Below, piece by piece: positions 15,212-21,764 of a DNA stretch of 25,840 bases. The stretch is from the NCBI GenBank assembly GCA_000433515.1, contig FR891123.1, positions 1 through 25,840 of the forward strand, in the 5' to 3' direction. Under the pieces are notes generated by a model. The model had not been told where the DNA came from, did no database searches, and saw nothing but the letters and a program-made list of their open reading frames with translations. This DNA is from Candidatus Colimorpha enterica. GTDB taxonomy: Bacteria > Bacillota > Clostridia > Oscillospirales > CAG-272. Position 1 is the first letter of the stretch; the number at the start of each line of letters is the position of its first letter. Both the position numbers and the translations under genes were made by a program.

Positions 15212-17038
15212 TCACTCCACCGTAACGCTCTTTGCGAGGTTTCTCGGTTTGTCTACGTCGCAGCCGCGGTAGACGGCGGTGTAGTAGGCATAGGTCTGAA
15301 CCGGAACTATCGCGACGATGGGCATGAGAAGTCCGTCGGTCTCGGGGAGCTCTATCGCATAGTCATAGAAATCCTGACCCTTTGCAAGCCCCTCGGTGCA
15401 GAGGAACACGACCTGACCGCCGCGCGCCTTGACCTCCTTGATGTTGCTTACAGTCTTTTCCACAAGCGAACGGTCGGTGGCTATCGCAAGACAGGGAACG
15501 CCCTCGGTGATGAGCGAAATCGTCCCGTGCTTCAGCTCGCCCGCCGCATAGGATTCGCAGTGCAGATATGAGACTTCCTTTATCTTCATCGCGCCCTCAC
15601 AGCCGGCGGCATAGTCCTGACCGCGCCCGATTATGAAGAAGTCGTGCTTGCTCCGGTTGAGGGAGGCAAGGTGCTGATAGAGTGCTATCCTGTCGTCCGT
15701 CAGCGTCTTTGCAACAACGTCGGGGAGGGATTTCATCGCCTCTGCAAGGCTGTTTGCGCGCTCGTCGGAGATCGTCTTTCTGTCGATCGCCAGACGGAGA
15801 GCAAGCGTGTAAAGCACCGCGACCTGAGAGGTAAATGCCTTTGTCGTTGCAACTGCGATCTCGGGTCCCGCCCAGATGTAGATGGTGTTGTCGGCTTCGC
15901 GCGCTATCGACGAGCCGACGACGTTTACTATCGCATATACCGGCACGCCGCGGCTCTTTGCCAGACGGAGCGCCGCAAGCGAATCGGCAGTTTCGCCCGA
16001 CTGGGAGATTACGACGACAACGTCGCCCTCACCGAGTATCGGGTCGGCGTATCTGAATTCCGACGCGATGCAGACATCGACCGGAACGCGCGCCAGCTTT
16101 TCGATCGCATATTTTCCGAGAAGCCCTGCGTTCATTGCGCTTCCGCAGGCAACGATCACAAGCCGCTTTATCCCGGAGGTGTCGGGGATCTCTTCCTTCA
16201 GTATCCCCTCAAGCCCGCAGGCAAAATGCGGGAGAATAGCCCGCTTCAGCGTATCGGGCTGTTCGTGTATCTCCTTGAGCATGAAGTGGGCATAACCGCC
16301 CTTTTCGGCTGCCTCGACGTCCCAGTCGGCGGTCATAAGCGTCTTTTCCGACGTTATGTCATTGCCGCCGAAATCAAAGATCCTGACGCCCGCGCCGGAA
16401 ACCACCGCAAGCTCCTGCTGGTCGATCAGATAGTATTTCCTTGTATGCGCAAGTATCGCGGGAACATCTGACGCGATGAAATTACCGTCGCTTCCGACTC
16501 CGACGATGAGCGGACTGTCTTTTCTCACCGCAAACAGCCTGTCGGGAATGTCGGAGAACAGCACTCCGAGCGCATATGAGCCCTCAAGCCGACCGACAGC
16601 ACGTACTATTGCATCCATCGGGTCGCCGCTGTAATAGTAATCTATAAGGTGCGCTATGACCTCCGTGTCGGTCTCGGAGGTGAAAACGTTGCCCATCGCC
16701 TCAAGCGAGTGCTTCAGTGAAAGATAGTTTTCGATGATCCCGTTGTGGACAAGCGTTACCCTTCCGTGCGTATGGGGATGGGAGTTTATGTCGGAGGGCT
16801 CGCCGTGAGTTGCCCACCGGGTATGTCCGATTCCGACGTTTCCGACCGGAACCCCGTCGCGGCGGAGCTTTTCCTCAAGATTGGAGAGACGCCCCTTTGC
16901 CTTTTCCACGCAGATGTGACCGTTTTCAAAAACGGCGATCCCCGCAGAGTCGTAGCCGCGGTATTCGAGCTTTTCAAGCCCGTCAACAAGAATGCCGGCA
17001 GCCTGTCTGTCGCCGGCGTAGCCTACAATGCCACACAT
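15212..17038 (-). CDS. glmS: glutamine-fructose-6-phosphate aminotransferase
   Basis: A 608-residue enzyme that makes glucosamine 6-phosphate from fructose 6-phosphate and glutamine, the entry step to peptidoglycan precursors. It begins MCGIVGYAG, with C2 as the N-terminal nucleophile of the glutaminase domain (about 2-220; GHTRWATHG is visible). Two SIS sugar-isomerase domains follow, with CGSAMNAG and ISQSGETADS in the first and a C-terminal end reading AKSVTVE, exactly the family ending. The gene is on the minus strand; AGAGG lies shortly before its ATG. A leader of about 480 bases with a glmS ribozyme precedes it, so it is controlled by its own product. Repeat copies C and B flank the gene in the same orientation. 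Confidence 0.98.
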   Translation of the reverse strand: MCGIVGYAGDRQAAGILVDGLEKLEYRGYDSAGIAVFENGHICVEKAKGRLSNLEEKLRRDGVPVGNVGIGHTRWATHGEPSDINSHPHTHGRVTLVHNGIIENYLSLKHSLEAMGNVFTSETDTEVIAHLIDYYYSGDPMDAIVRAVGRLEGSYALGVLFSDIPDRLFAVRKDSPLIVGVGSDGNFIASDVPAILAHTRKYYLIDQQELAVVSGAGVRIFDFGGNDITSEKTLMTADWDVEAAEKGGYAHFMLKEIHEQPDTLKRAILPHFACGLEGILKEEIPDTSGIKRLVIVACGSAMNAGLLGKYAIEKLARVPVDVCIASEFRYADPILGEGDVVVVISQSGETADSLAALRLAKSRGVPVYAIVNVVGSSIAREADNTIYIWAGPEIAVATTKAFTSQVAVLYTLALRLAIDRKTISDERANSLAEAMKSLPDVVAKTLTDDRIALYQHLASLNRSKHDFFIIGRGQDYAAGCEGAMKIKEVSYLHCESYAAGELKHGTISLITEGVPCLAIATDRSLVEKTVSNIKEVKARGGQVVFLCTEGLAKGQDFYDYAIELPETDGLLMPIVAIVPVQTYAYYTAVYRGCDVDKPRNLAKSVTVE

Positions 17039-17143
17039 ATTTTCTGTACCTCTTCATTTTGTTTGTGGGATCGGACGACGGAGGAAGTGAACAGCGAAAA
17101 ACGGTCGTTCGCCGGAAAACAGATAATAACCCCATTCCGTAAA

Positions 17144-17222
17144 CACCCATAATTTTCTTTTCAGCTCTTCTTTCCCCTCTTTCTTCTCAAGAAAGAGGCG
17201 GGGTTTGGGGCAGCGCCCCAAA
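17144..17222. repeat. composite repeat, copy C, inside the glmS leader (terminator hairpin lost)
   Basis: Contains the second and third hairpins, CCTCTTTCTT/AAGAAAGAGG (17176-17185 with 17189-17198) and TTTGGGGC/GCCCCAAA with an AGC loop (17204-17211 with 17215-17222). The first module is reduced to a CACCC stub at 17144-17148. The copy lies between the ribozyme and the glmS start, in the same orientation as copies A and B. An intact first module would terminate transcription before glmS. Confidence 0.82.
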
Positions 17223-17247
17223 AATATAATCCAACATCAATCCGATG

Positions 17248-17405
17248 ATACGGCAGAACAGCGGCTTTGTTGCGCAGTTGCCCGCGTTTTTTGACCGTTG
17301 CCTTACGGCTTGCCGTATGCCGGGGGGTATCCGCCGAAAATTTCGATTACCCCCGCCTCGTCAACCGCTGAAGAGATTGCGGTCCCGGCGCTATGCCTTG
17401 CACGT
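17248..17405 (-). ncRNA. glmS ribozyme
   Basis: On the minus strand the leader holds the conserved glmS ribozyme core: ATAGCGCC, then GTTGACGAGG, a GGGGGTAATCGAAATTTTC stretch, CGGCGGATACCCCCCGG and GCCGTAAGG, in the same order and close spacing as the Bacillus subtilis element as I remember it. By analogy, cleavage falls between A at 17392 and G at 17391 (AUA|GCGCC). This RNA cuts itself when glucosamine 6-phosphate binds, which lowers glmS expression. The 3' boundary (pseudoknot P3.1/P4 region) is approximate. Confidence 0.95.
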
Positions 17406-17527
17406 GAGAGCCTCACGCAGACATTTTTTCGAGTGAAGGCGCGCATAATCTCCTTCCCTGTTTCGTGACCGGCGGGGAAGCCTCACATTTCAGACATCCC
17501 GGAGCGGCACAGCGCAGCCTCATTCCT

Positions 17528-17556
17528 ATTATATCACAAAATTGCTTTTTTGTCTA
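17528..17556 (-). promoter_or_regulatory. promoter for glmS
   Basis: On the minus strand TAGACA (17556-17551), 17-base spacer and TATAAT (17533-17528). Transcription would start near 17521, about 130 bases before the ribozyme cleavage site and about 480 bases before the glmS ATG. It is back to back with the birA promoter. Confidence 0.85.
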
Positions 17557-17587
17557 CCCCATGATTTCCCGACGGCGGTCATCCGGG

Positions 17588-17616
17588 TTGACACCGGCGC
17601 AAAATACGGGTATAAT
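17588..17616 (+). promoter_or_regulatory. consensus promoter for birA
   Basis: TTGACA (17588-17593), 17-base spacer, TATAAT (17611-17616): a perfect match to the vegetative consensus. The GTG start of birA lies 34 bases downstream of the -10 box. Confidence 0.92.
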
Positions 17617-17650
17617 ATAGTAATAAATACGGGAAAACGGGGTAAAAACG

Positions 17651-18616
17651 GTGGAAAATAAGGAACTTGCCGATATGCTTCTTTCGCGGCAGGGAGAGTA
17701 TGTCTCCGGCGAGGAGATTGCCGCGGCATACGGAATAAGCCGCGCGGCGGTCGGGAAACGGATAGATAAGCTGAGAGAGAGCGGAATACCGGTTGCGGGA
17801 CGCAGAAGCAGCGGGTACATGATCCCCGGATGGGCGGATGTCCTCTCCGGCTCCCGGATATCCGGAATGACCGGCGGGAAATACGACGTCAGGGTGTTTT
17901 CCGTGCTTGAATCGACAAATACCGCGCTCCGGAGGGCGGCAAAGGACGGCGCTGCCGAGGGGCTTGTGTACATAGCCGACCGGCAGACGCACGGCAGGGG
18001 CAGAATGGGGCGCAGCTTCAGCTCCCCGGCCGGGACGGGGCTTTACATGAGCGTCCTTCTGCGTCCGCATATCGCCGCGGAATCGGCACTGCTGATAACC
18101 ACCGCCGCAGCCGCGGCAATGGCAGAGGCGATCGAGGACGTTTCCGGCAGAAGGTCCGGGATAAAGTGGGTGAACGATATACTTATCGGAGGCAGAAAGG
18201 TCTGCGGAATACTGACAGAGGCTGCATTCTCCGTCGAGACCGGAAGCATCGATTACGCCGTCCTCGGTCTTGGCGTGAACATCCGCGAGCCGGAGGGCGG
18301 GTTCCCGGAGGAGCTGCGGAGCATCGCCGGTGCGGTCTGCGAAAAGCCCGTAAAGGATATGAGAAACCGCATCGCGGCGGAATTTCTGACGCGCTTCGGG
18401 GAATACTATTCCGACCTTGAGGGACGGCGGTTCTATTCCCCATACCTGTCCCGCCTTGTCCTTATCGGAAAGAAGATAAACGTCATAAAGCCCTCTGGCA
18501 CCGAAACCGCAAAAGCTGTCGGGCTTGACCGGGATTTCCGGCTTGAGGTGGAATATCCCGACGGACGCACGGAGCTTCTGTCGGGCGGAGAGGTCAGCAC
18601 AAGGCAGACAGAATGA
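17651..18616 (+). CDS. birA: bifunctional biotin-protein ligase / biotin operon repressor
   Basis: A 321-residue enzyme that activates biotin with ATP and attaches it to carboxylase carrier proteins; with its DNA-binding domain it can also repress biotin genes. The N-terminal helix-turn-helix is present (about 3-55, ISRAAVGKRIDKLRESG). The ligase core shows FSVLESTNT, the biotinyl-AMP loop HGRGRMGR (114-121), KWVNDI (172-177) and the catalytic lysine K183 in GGRKVCGIL, followed by the small C-terminal SH3-like domain. The start is a GTG preceded by GGGG (17639-17642) at 8 bases. The stop codon overlaps an ATG of a short frame that looks like a lost gene. Confidence 0.96.
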   Translation: MENKELADMLLSRQGEYVSGEEIAAAYGISRAAVGKRIDKLRESGIPVAGRRSSGYMIPGWADVLSGSRISGMTGGKYDVRVFSVLESTNTALRRAAKDGAAEGLVYIADRQTHGRGRMGRSFSSPAGTGLYMSVLLRPHIAAESALLITTAAAAAMAEAIEDVSGRRSGIKWVNDILIGGRKVCGILTEAAFSVETGSIDYAVLGLGVNIREPEGGFPEELRSIAGAVCEKPVKDMRNRIAAEFLTRFGEYYSDLEGRRFYSPYLSRLVLIGKKINVIKPSGTETAKAVGLDRDFRLEVEYPDGRTELLSGGEVSTRQTE

Positions 18617-18651
18617 ATATCGCGGTCACAGGGGCATCGGGACAAGGTGCC
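18613..18651 (+). pseudogene. possible remnant start of an NAD(P)-binding SDR/epimerase gene
   Basis: An ATG overlaps the birA stop codon (AATGA) and begins MNIAVTGASGQGA, which looks like the first strand and glycine-rich turn of a Rossmann-fold SDR or epimerase. After about 13 residues the frame turns into low-complexity, non-protein-like sequence. I read this as the stub of a gene that was once coupled to birA and was then deleted. The evidence is only a short motif, so chance is possible. Confidence 0.3.
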
Positions 18652-18808
18652 TGTTTCCCTTCCCTCTTTTGTTCACTTTCCGGGTCCCCTGTTCCGGACT
18701 TAATGACGCCACGCGCCCCCGGAGCAAACACCGTTCCGATCTGCACTGCGGAATTTACTCCGGGAATTTTCTTTTTCAAAAAAAATCCGAAAAAAATCAA
18801 AAAAGGTG

Positions 18809-18837
18809 TTGACAAACGCGCCCGGATATGATATAAT
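18809..18837 (+). promoter_or_regulatory. consensus promoter for the tRNA cluster
   Basis: TTGACA (18809-18814), 17-base spacer, TATAAT (18832-18837), perfect consensus, 42 bases before the first tRNA. The stretch from birA to here holds no other clear gene. Confidence 0.93.
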
Positions 18838-18879
18838 ATCACTCGTCGCAAGGGAAGCCACTCCCGCGGACGACCGTTC

Positions 18880-18955
18880 GGGAGCATAGCTCAGCTGGGA
18901 GAGCATCTGCCTTACAAGCAGAGGGTCATAGGTTCGAGCCCTATTGTTCCCACCA
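18880..18955 (+). tRNA. tRNA-Val (anticodon TAC)
   Basis: A 76-base cloverleaf with acceptor arms GGGAGCA and TGTTCCC (one G-T pair), a CTTACAA anticodon loop, GGTTCGAGCC T arm, discriminator A and encoded CCA. First gene of a five-tRNA operon. Confidence 0.97.
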
Positions 18956-18960
18956 TTTAC

Positions 18961-19037
18961 GGCCCGGTAGTTCAGTTGGTTAGAACGCTAGCCTGTCACG
19001 CTAGAGGTCAGGGGTTCGAGTCCCCTTCGGGTCGCCA
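18961..19037 (+). tRNA. tRNA-Asp (anticodon GTC)
   Basis: A 77-base cloverleaf with acceptor arms GGCCCGG and TCGGGTC (G-T wobbles), a CTGTCAC anticodon loop, a GGGGTTCGAGTCCCC T arm, discriminator G and encoded CCA. It starts 5 bases after tRNA-Val. Confidence 0.97.
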
Positions 19038-19081
19038 TTCTTTTTATCGGCATTGTTCCCTTACCGCGGTTGCAGGAATAT

Positions 19082-19157
19082 GCCTCTGTAGCTCAGTCGG
19101 TAGAGCAGGGGACTGAAAATCCCCGTGTCGTTGGTTCAATTCCGACCGGAGGCACCA
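19082..19157 (+). tRNA. tRNA-Phe (anticodon GAA)
   Basis: A 76-base cloverleaf with acceptor arms GCCTCTG and CGGAGGC, a CTGAAAA anticodon loop, GGTTCAATTCC T arm, discriminator A and encoded CCA. Confidence 0.97.
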
Positions 19158-19219
19158 AAATTGCATGCAATAGCGTGTGATGAGTGTGTATCGCCGCGCC
19201 AGCCCGATACATACGTTAT

Positions 19220-19295
19220 GCGGATTTAGCTCATTTGGTAGAGCGCCACCTTGCCAAGGTGGAGGTGGCGGGTTCGAGCCCCGTAATCCGCTCCA
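19220..19295 (+). tRNA. tRNA-Gly (anticodon GCC)
   Basis: A 76-base cloverleaf with acceptor arms GCGGATT and AATCCGC, anticodon stem CCACC/GGTGG around TTGCCAA, GGTTCGAGCC T arm, discriminator T and encoded CCA. A terminator-like hairpin begins 3 bases after it. Confidence 0.97.
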
Positions 19296-19297
19296 GT

Positions 19298-19327
19298 ACG
19301 CTCCCATTCCACGGGAGCGTTTGTTTT
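19298..19327 (+). terminator. terminator-like hairpin between tRNA-Gly and tRNA-Cys
   Basis: ACGCTCCC (19298-19305) and GGGAGCGT (19313-19320) form an 8-bp stem, followed by TTGTTTT. It stands inside the tRNA cluster; no separate promoter for tRNA-Cys is visible, so termination must be partial or tRNA-Cys would not be made. Confidence 0.7.
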
Positions 19328-19329
19328 AA

Positions 19330-19404
19330 GGCGACATAGCCAAGTGGTAAGGCCACGGTCTGCAAAACCGTTATTCTCCGGTCCGAATCCGGATGTCGCC
19401 TCCA
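19330..19404 (+). tRNA. tRNA-Cys (anticodon GCA)
   Basis: A 75-base cloverleaf with acceptor arms GGCGACA and TGTCGCC, a CTGCAAA anticodon loop, GGTCCGAATCC T arm, discriminator T and encoded CCA. Last tRNA before the AT-rich module. Confidence 0.97.
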
Positions 19405-19434
19405 AGTGTTCCGGTCTTAAAAGATGCCGGTCGA

Positions 19435-19459
19435 AAAACCCGAGATTTTCTCGGGTTTT
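19435..19459 (+). terminator. terminator after the tRNA cluster
   Basis: AAAACCCGAGA pairs with TCTCGGGTTTT around a 3-base loop (19435-19459), with more T-rich sequence beyond. Confidence 0.88.
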
Positions 19460-19576
19460 CTTCGTTTTTCGCCGTTTTTCTCACTTTTTCAAAATTCGAT
19501 TTTAAGCAAAAACAAAAAGATGCCAAACGCCGATTTCGGCCTTGTGCGCGGAATCGGACTGGTGGAACGCTATTTC

Positions 19577-19624
19577 AGGGCGGTTTTCAGAGAGTTTTTC
19601 TCTTAAGAAAACCGCCCTTTTTTC
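19577..19624 (+). terminator. second terminator after the tRNA cluster
   Basis: AGGGCGGTTTTC (19577-19588) pairs with GAAAACCGCCCT (19607-19618), with an inner AGAGAG/CTCT extension, followed by six T. No gene is evident between the two terminators, so it may be left over from a lost gene or act as a back-up. Confidence 0.82.
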
Positions 19625-19848
19625 GTTTTTTCTCAAAAAAACTTTGTTAAATTTCTGTGTCTGAGAAAGGAGGTGCTTCGGATCGTCTACATATATAAAA
19701 AAGAAGATTGCGACTGCAACTATTAATGGATGAATCCACATATACAAACGCAGTATTTGATTACAGGCTTACCGGCTGAGATATGTCACTGAGAAATCGG
19801 ACAGGTGATGTATAAATGACAGTTATTACGTGATCTTCTTTATTTTAT
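19625..19848. other. AT-rich gap without a clear gene, left edge of the acquired module
   Basis: The sequence changes from GC-rich to AT-rich here. A GAAAGGAGG ribosome-binding-like sequence at about 19665-19673 is followed by a 17-codon frame ending DCDCNY, too close to the GGAGG for normal initiation. I see no intact gene, RNA or clear flanking repeat. Confidence 0.4.
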
Positions 19849-20367
19849 TTACGAGTTTTGTCCGCAGATTTTTTTAACATTTTCCGCCATTTGCTCAACC
19901 GACTCGTAGAATCCGCGTTTGATCCATTCATCAAGTAAGCCGAATAAAGCGTATGAATAAAATCTGCTTTCGTAACACTCAAAAGCATTCGTGCCGTACT
20001 GAGGCATCATCACTTCATAAAAGGCGTCGTAAACAGTGGACTGCAGACTGCGTCGGTAAATCAGCTCCAGCAGATCCCTTATGCTGTAATTGAAATTGAA
20101 AAAGTCAACAGCGTTGTCCAAGGTGAATTTTTTGCGTTCATCTAAATCATGTTCCTCTGCCCATCGTTCCCAAAGCCGCACGATCTTAAAGGTCAACACT
20201 TCATTTTTTGTTGTAAAGTTTCTGAAAAAAGTGGTTCTGCCAACGCTTGCCAATTCCACAATTTCGGGAACGCTTATTTTTTCTATCGGCTTCGTTTTCA
20301 AAATCTTAATCAGTGCATCTGCCATACACTCTTTCAGAAATTCTGTTGTTTTTGCATTTCCGCCCAT
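19849..20367 (-). CDS. TetR-family transcriptional regulator
   Basis: A 172-residue repressor-type protein. The N-terminal helix-turn-helix shows the family pattern: a helix with FLKECMADALIKILKTKPIEKIS, then VPEIVELASVGRTTFFRNFTTKNEVLTF, where TTFFRNF is the recognition helix equivalent of the usual T-x-Y-x-H/Y-F. The C-terminal helical ligand domain is not conserved enough to predict a ligand. I chose the ATG at 20367 because AAGGAG lies 10 bases upstream and the domain starts there; the frame stays open 48 codons further but with no site. It faces the MFS operon, so it probably represses that operon and itself. AT-rich relative to the left part of the window. Confidence 0.9.
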   Translation of the reverse strand: MGGNAKTTEFLKECMADALIKILKTKPIEKISVPEIVELASVGRTTFFRNFTTKNEVLTFKIVRLWERWAEEHDLDERKKFTLDNAVDFFNFNYSIRDLLELIYRRSLQSTVYDAFYEVMMPQYGTNAFECYESRFYSYALFGLLDEWIKRGFYESVEQMAENVKKICGQNS

Positions 20368-20430
20368 ACGTTTATTTCTCCTTCTGAAAGGTACTTTTTT
20401 CGACAATCGTACCGATTCCTTTTTCATATA

Positions 20431-20511
20431 TTGATTTTTAATTCGGATTATGATACAATATAGGTACGATAGTTCCAATTTAATTTTAACATACCATGTT
20501 TGGAATGTCAA
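20431..20511. promoter_or_regulatory. overlapping face-to-face promoters and operators between tetR and the MFS gene
   Basis: Plus strand: TTGATT (20431-20436), 17 bases, TACAAT (20454-20459) for the transporter. Minus strand: TTGACA (20511-20506), 17 bases, TAAAAT (20488-20483) for tetR. The two transcripts would start inside a shared stretch, at GGTACGATAGTTCC (20463-20476), an imperfect palindrome. A second, 20-bp interrupted palindrome (20489-20508; ACATACCA and TGGAATGT, 7 of 8 pairs) fills the tetR promoter spacer. Both are candidate TetR operators. Confidence 0.7.
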
Positions 20512-20532
20512 TAGATAATTTGTGTTGAAGTT

Positions 20533-21738
20533 ATGATGACGACGTTATTAATTATCATTTTTATTACTTTTATTGGGGTTGGATTACCCGATTCGGTGCT
20601 TGGAACGGCGTGGCCGGCAATTTACCGCGAGTTTAATTTGCCTGTTTCGCTTGCAGGATACATTTCTGCAACCGTCAGCGTCTGTACGATTATTTCCAGC
20701 CTTATCAGCTCAAAGGTGATCAATAGATTCGGAACAGGCGTTGTTTCTGCCGTAAGCACGCTGATGACAGCCGCCGCATTACTTGGATTTGCTTTTGCAA
20801 ACAATGCCGTTCCTTTCTTTTTGCTGGCAATTCCACTTGGGCTTGGGGCGGGTTCCATCGACACGGCGCTCAACAACTTTGTCGCATTGCATTACAGCGC
20901 ATCGAAAATGAACTTTCTGCATTGCTTTTACGGTCTTGGAGTCGCAGCGAGTCCCTATGTTATGTCGCTTGCGTTAGGCGCTGATGATAACTGGAGAAAA
21001 GGATATATCATCATCGGTTTGATACAATTCTGTATCGCGTTGATTGCCGCTTTATCGCTTCCTTTATGGAAAAGGGCGGAAAAGAAGGACAGGGATGAAA
21101 ATACGTCTCTCCCAAAGACGCTGACTTTATCACAGCTTTTCAAAATGCCTGCCGTCCGATTGAGTTGTCTTGTGTTTTTCGGTTCCTGCGCTCTGGAGCT
21201 ATGCGCGGGCTCATGGAGCAGCACCTATTTTGTCAATATCAAGGGGCTTCCATCCGATAAGGCGGCACAAATCGCGATGCTGTTTTATGTTGGCCTGGCA
21301 AGTGGAAGGTTTTTGTCTGGTATCGTTGCTCACAAAACAGGTCGTTGGAGAATCATCCGTATTGCGGCGTTGATTCTCTTTGGCGCAATCATTCTGTTTA
21401 TTTTGCCGCTGCCTTTGCCGGCTTCCGCTGCGGCATTGTTCTTTATCGGGCTTGGATGCGGTCCTGTATTCCCGAATCTGACGCACCTGACACCCCAAAA
21501 CTTCGGTGCGGATATTTCGCAATCGGTTATCGGGGTGCAGCAGGCTTCCTCTTACGCTGGCATTATGTTGATGCCATGGTTATTTGGCATATTGGCGCAG
21601 GCAATTTCTACGGCTATATTTCCATATTACCTGTTGCTTTTATTCGTAATATTCGCATTAACGTTATTTATGTTGAAAAAAGCGGTATCGGGAAAAAACA
21701 AGGCTCTGTCGCCGATTGATTATTATTTGAGCGACTAA
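20533..21738 (+). CDS. major facilitator superfamily transporter (FucP-like)
   Basis: A 401-residue polytopic membrane protein with about 12 hydrophobic segments, beginning with a hydrophobic stretch at residues 3-20 (FIGVGLPDSVLGTAWP). The conserved NFLHCFYGLGVAASPYVMS segment and the central cytoplasmic loop (KRAEKKDRDENTSLPK) resemble the fucose-permease-like MFS branch, often sugar importers or small-molecule exporters. It is the first gene of a four-gene operon controlled by the facing TetR, so induced export or uptake of a small molecule is likely. The ribosome binding site is weak; ATG codons at 20533 and 20536 are both possible starts. The substrate is unknown. Confidence 0.88.
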   Translation: MMTTLLIIIFITFIGVGLPDSVLGTAWPAIYREFNLPVSLAGYISATVSVCTIISSLISSKVINRFGTGVVSAVSTLMTAAALLGFAFANNAVPFFLLAIPLGLGAGSIDTALNNFVALHYSASKMNFLHCFYGLGVAASPYVMSLALGADDNWRKGYIIIGLIQFCIALIAALSLPLWKRAEKKDRDENTSLPKTLTLSQLFKMPAVRLSCLVFFGSCALELCAGSWSSTYFVNIKGLPSDKAAQIAMLFYVGLASGRFLSGIVAHKTGRWRIIRIAALILFGAIILFILPLPLPASAAALFFIGLGCGPVFPNLTHLTPQNFGADISQSVIGVQQASSYAGIMLMPWLFGILAQAISTAIFPYYLLLLFVIFALTLFMLKKAVSGKNKALSPIDYYLSD

Positions 21739-21764
21739 TATACCCGAAAGAGAGTGAAAACATT

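Noticed and set aside
12337..17222. CRISPR array as explanation for the repeated hairpins
   Set aside because: Copies are kilobases apart, partly palindromic and differ in length; there are no regular spacers and no cas genes.
19330..19404. tRNA-Cys 3' end as an integration site for the AT-rich module
   Set aside because: I could not find a second copy of the tRNA end near 24100-24320, and there is no integrase; only a chance 8-base match (GAATCCGG near 25774) was seen.
19673..19726. A 17-codon frame starting at GTG after GGAG at the left edge of the AT-rich module
   Set aside because: The GTG directly abuts the GGAG, which is too close for initiation, and the peptide has no recognisable nature.
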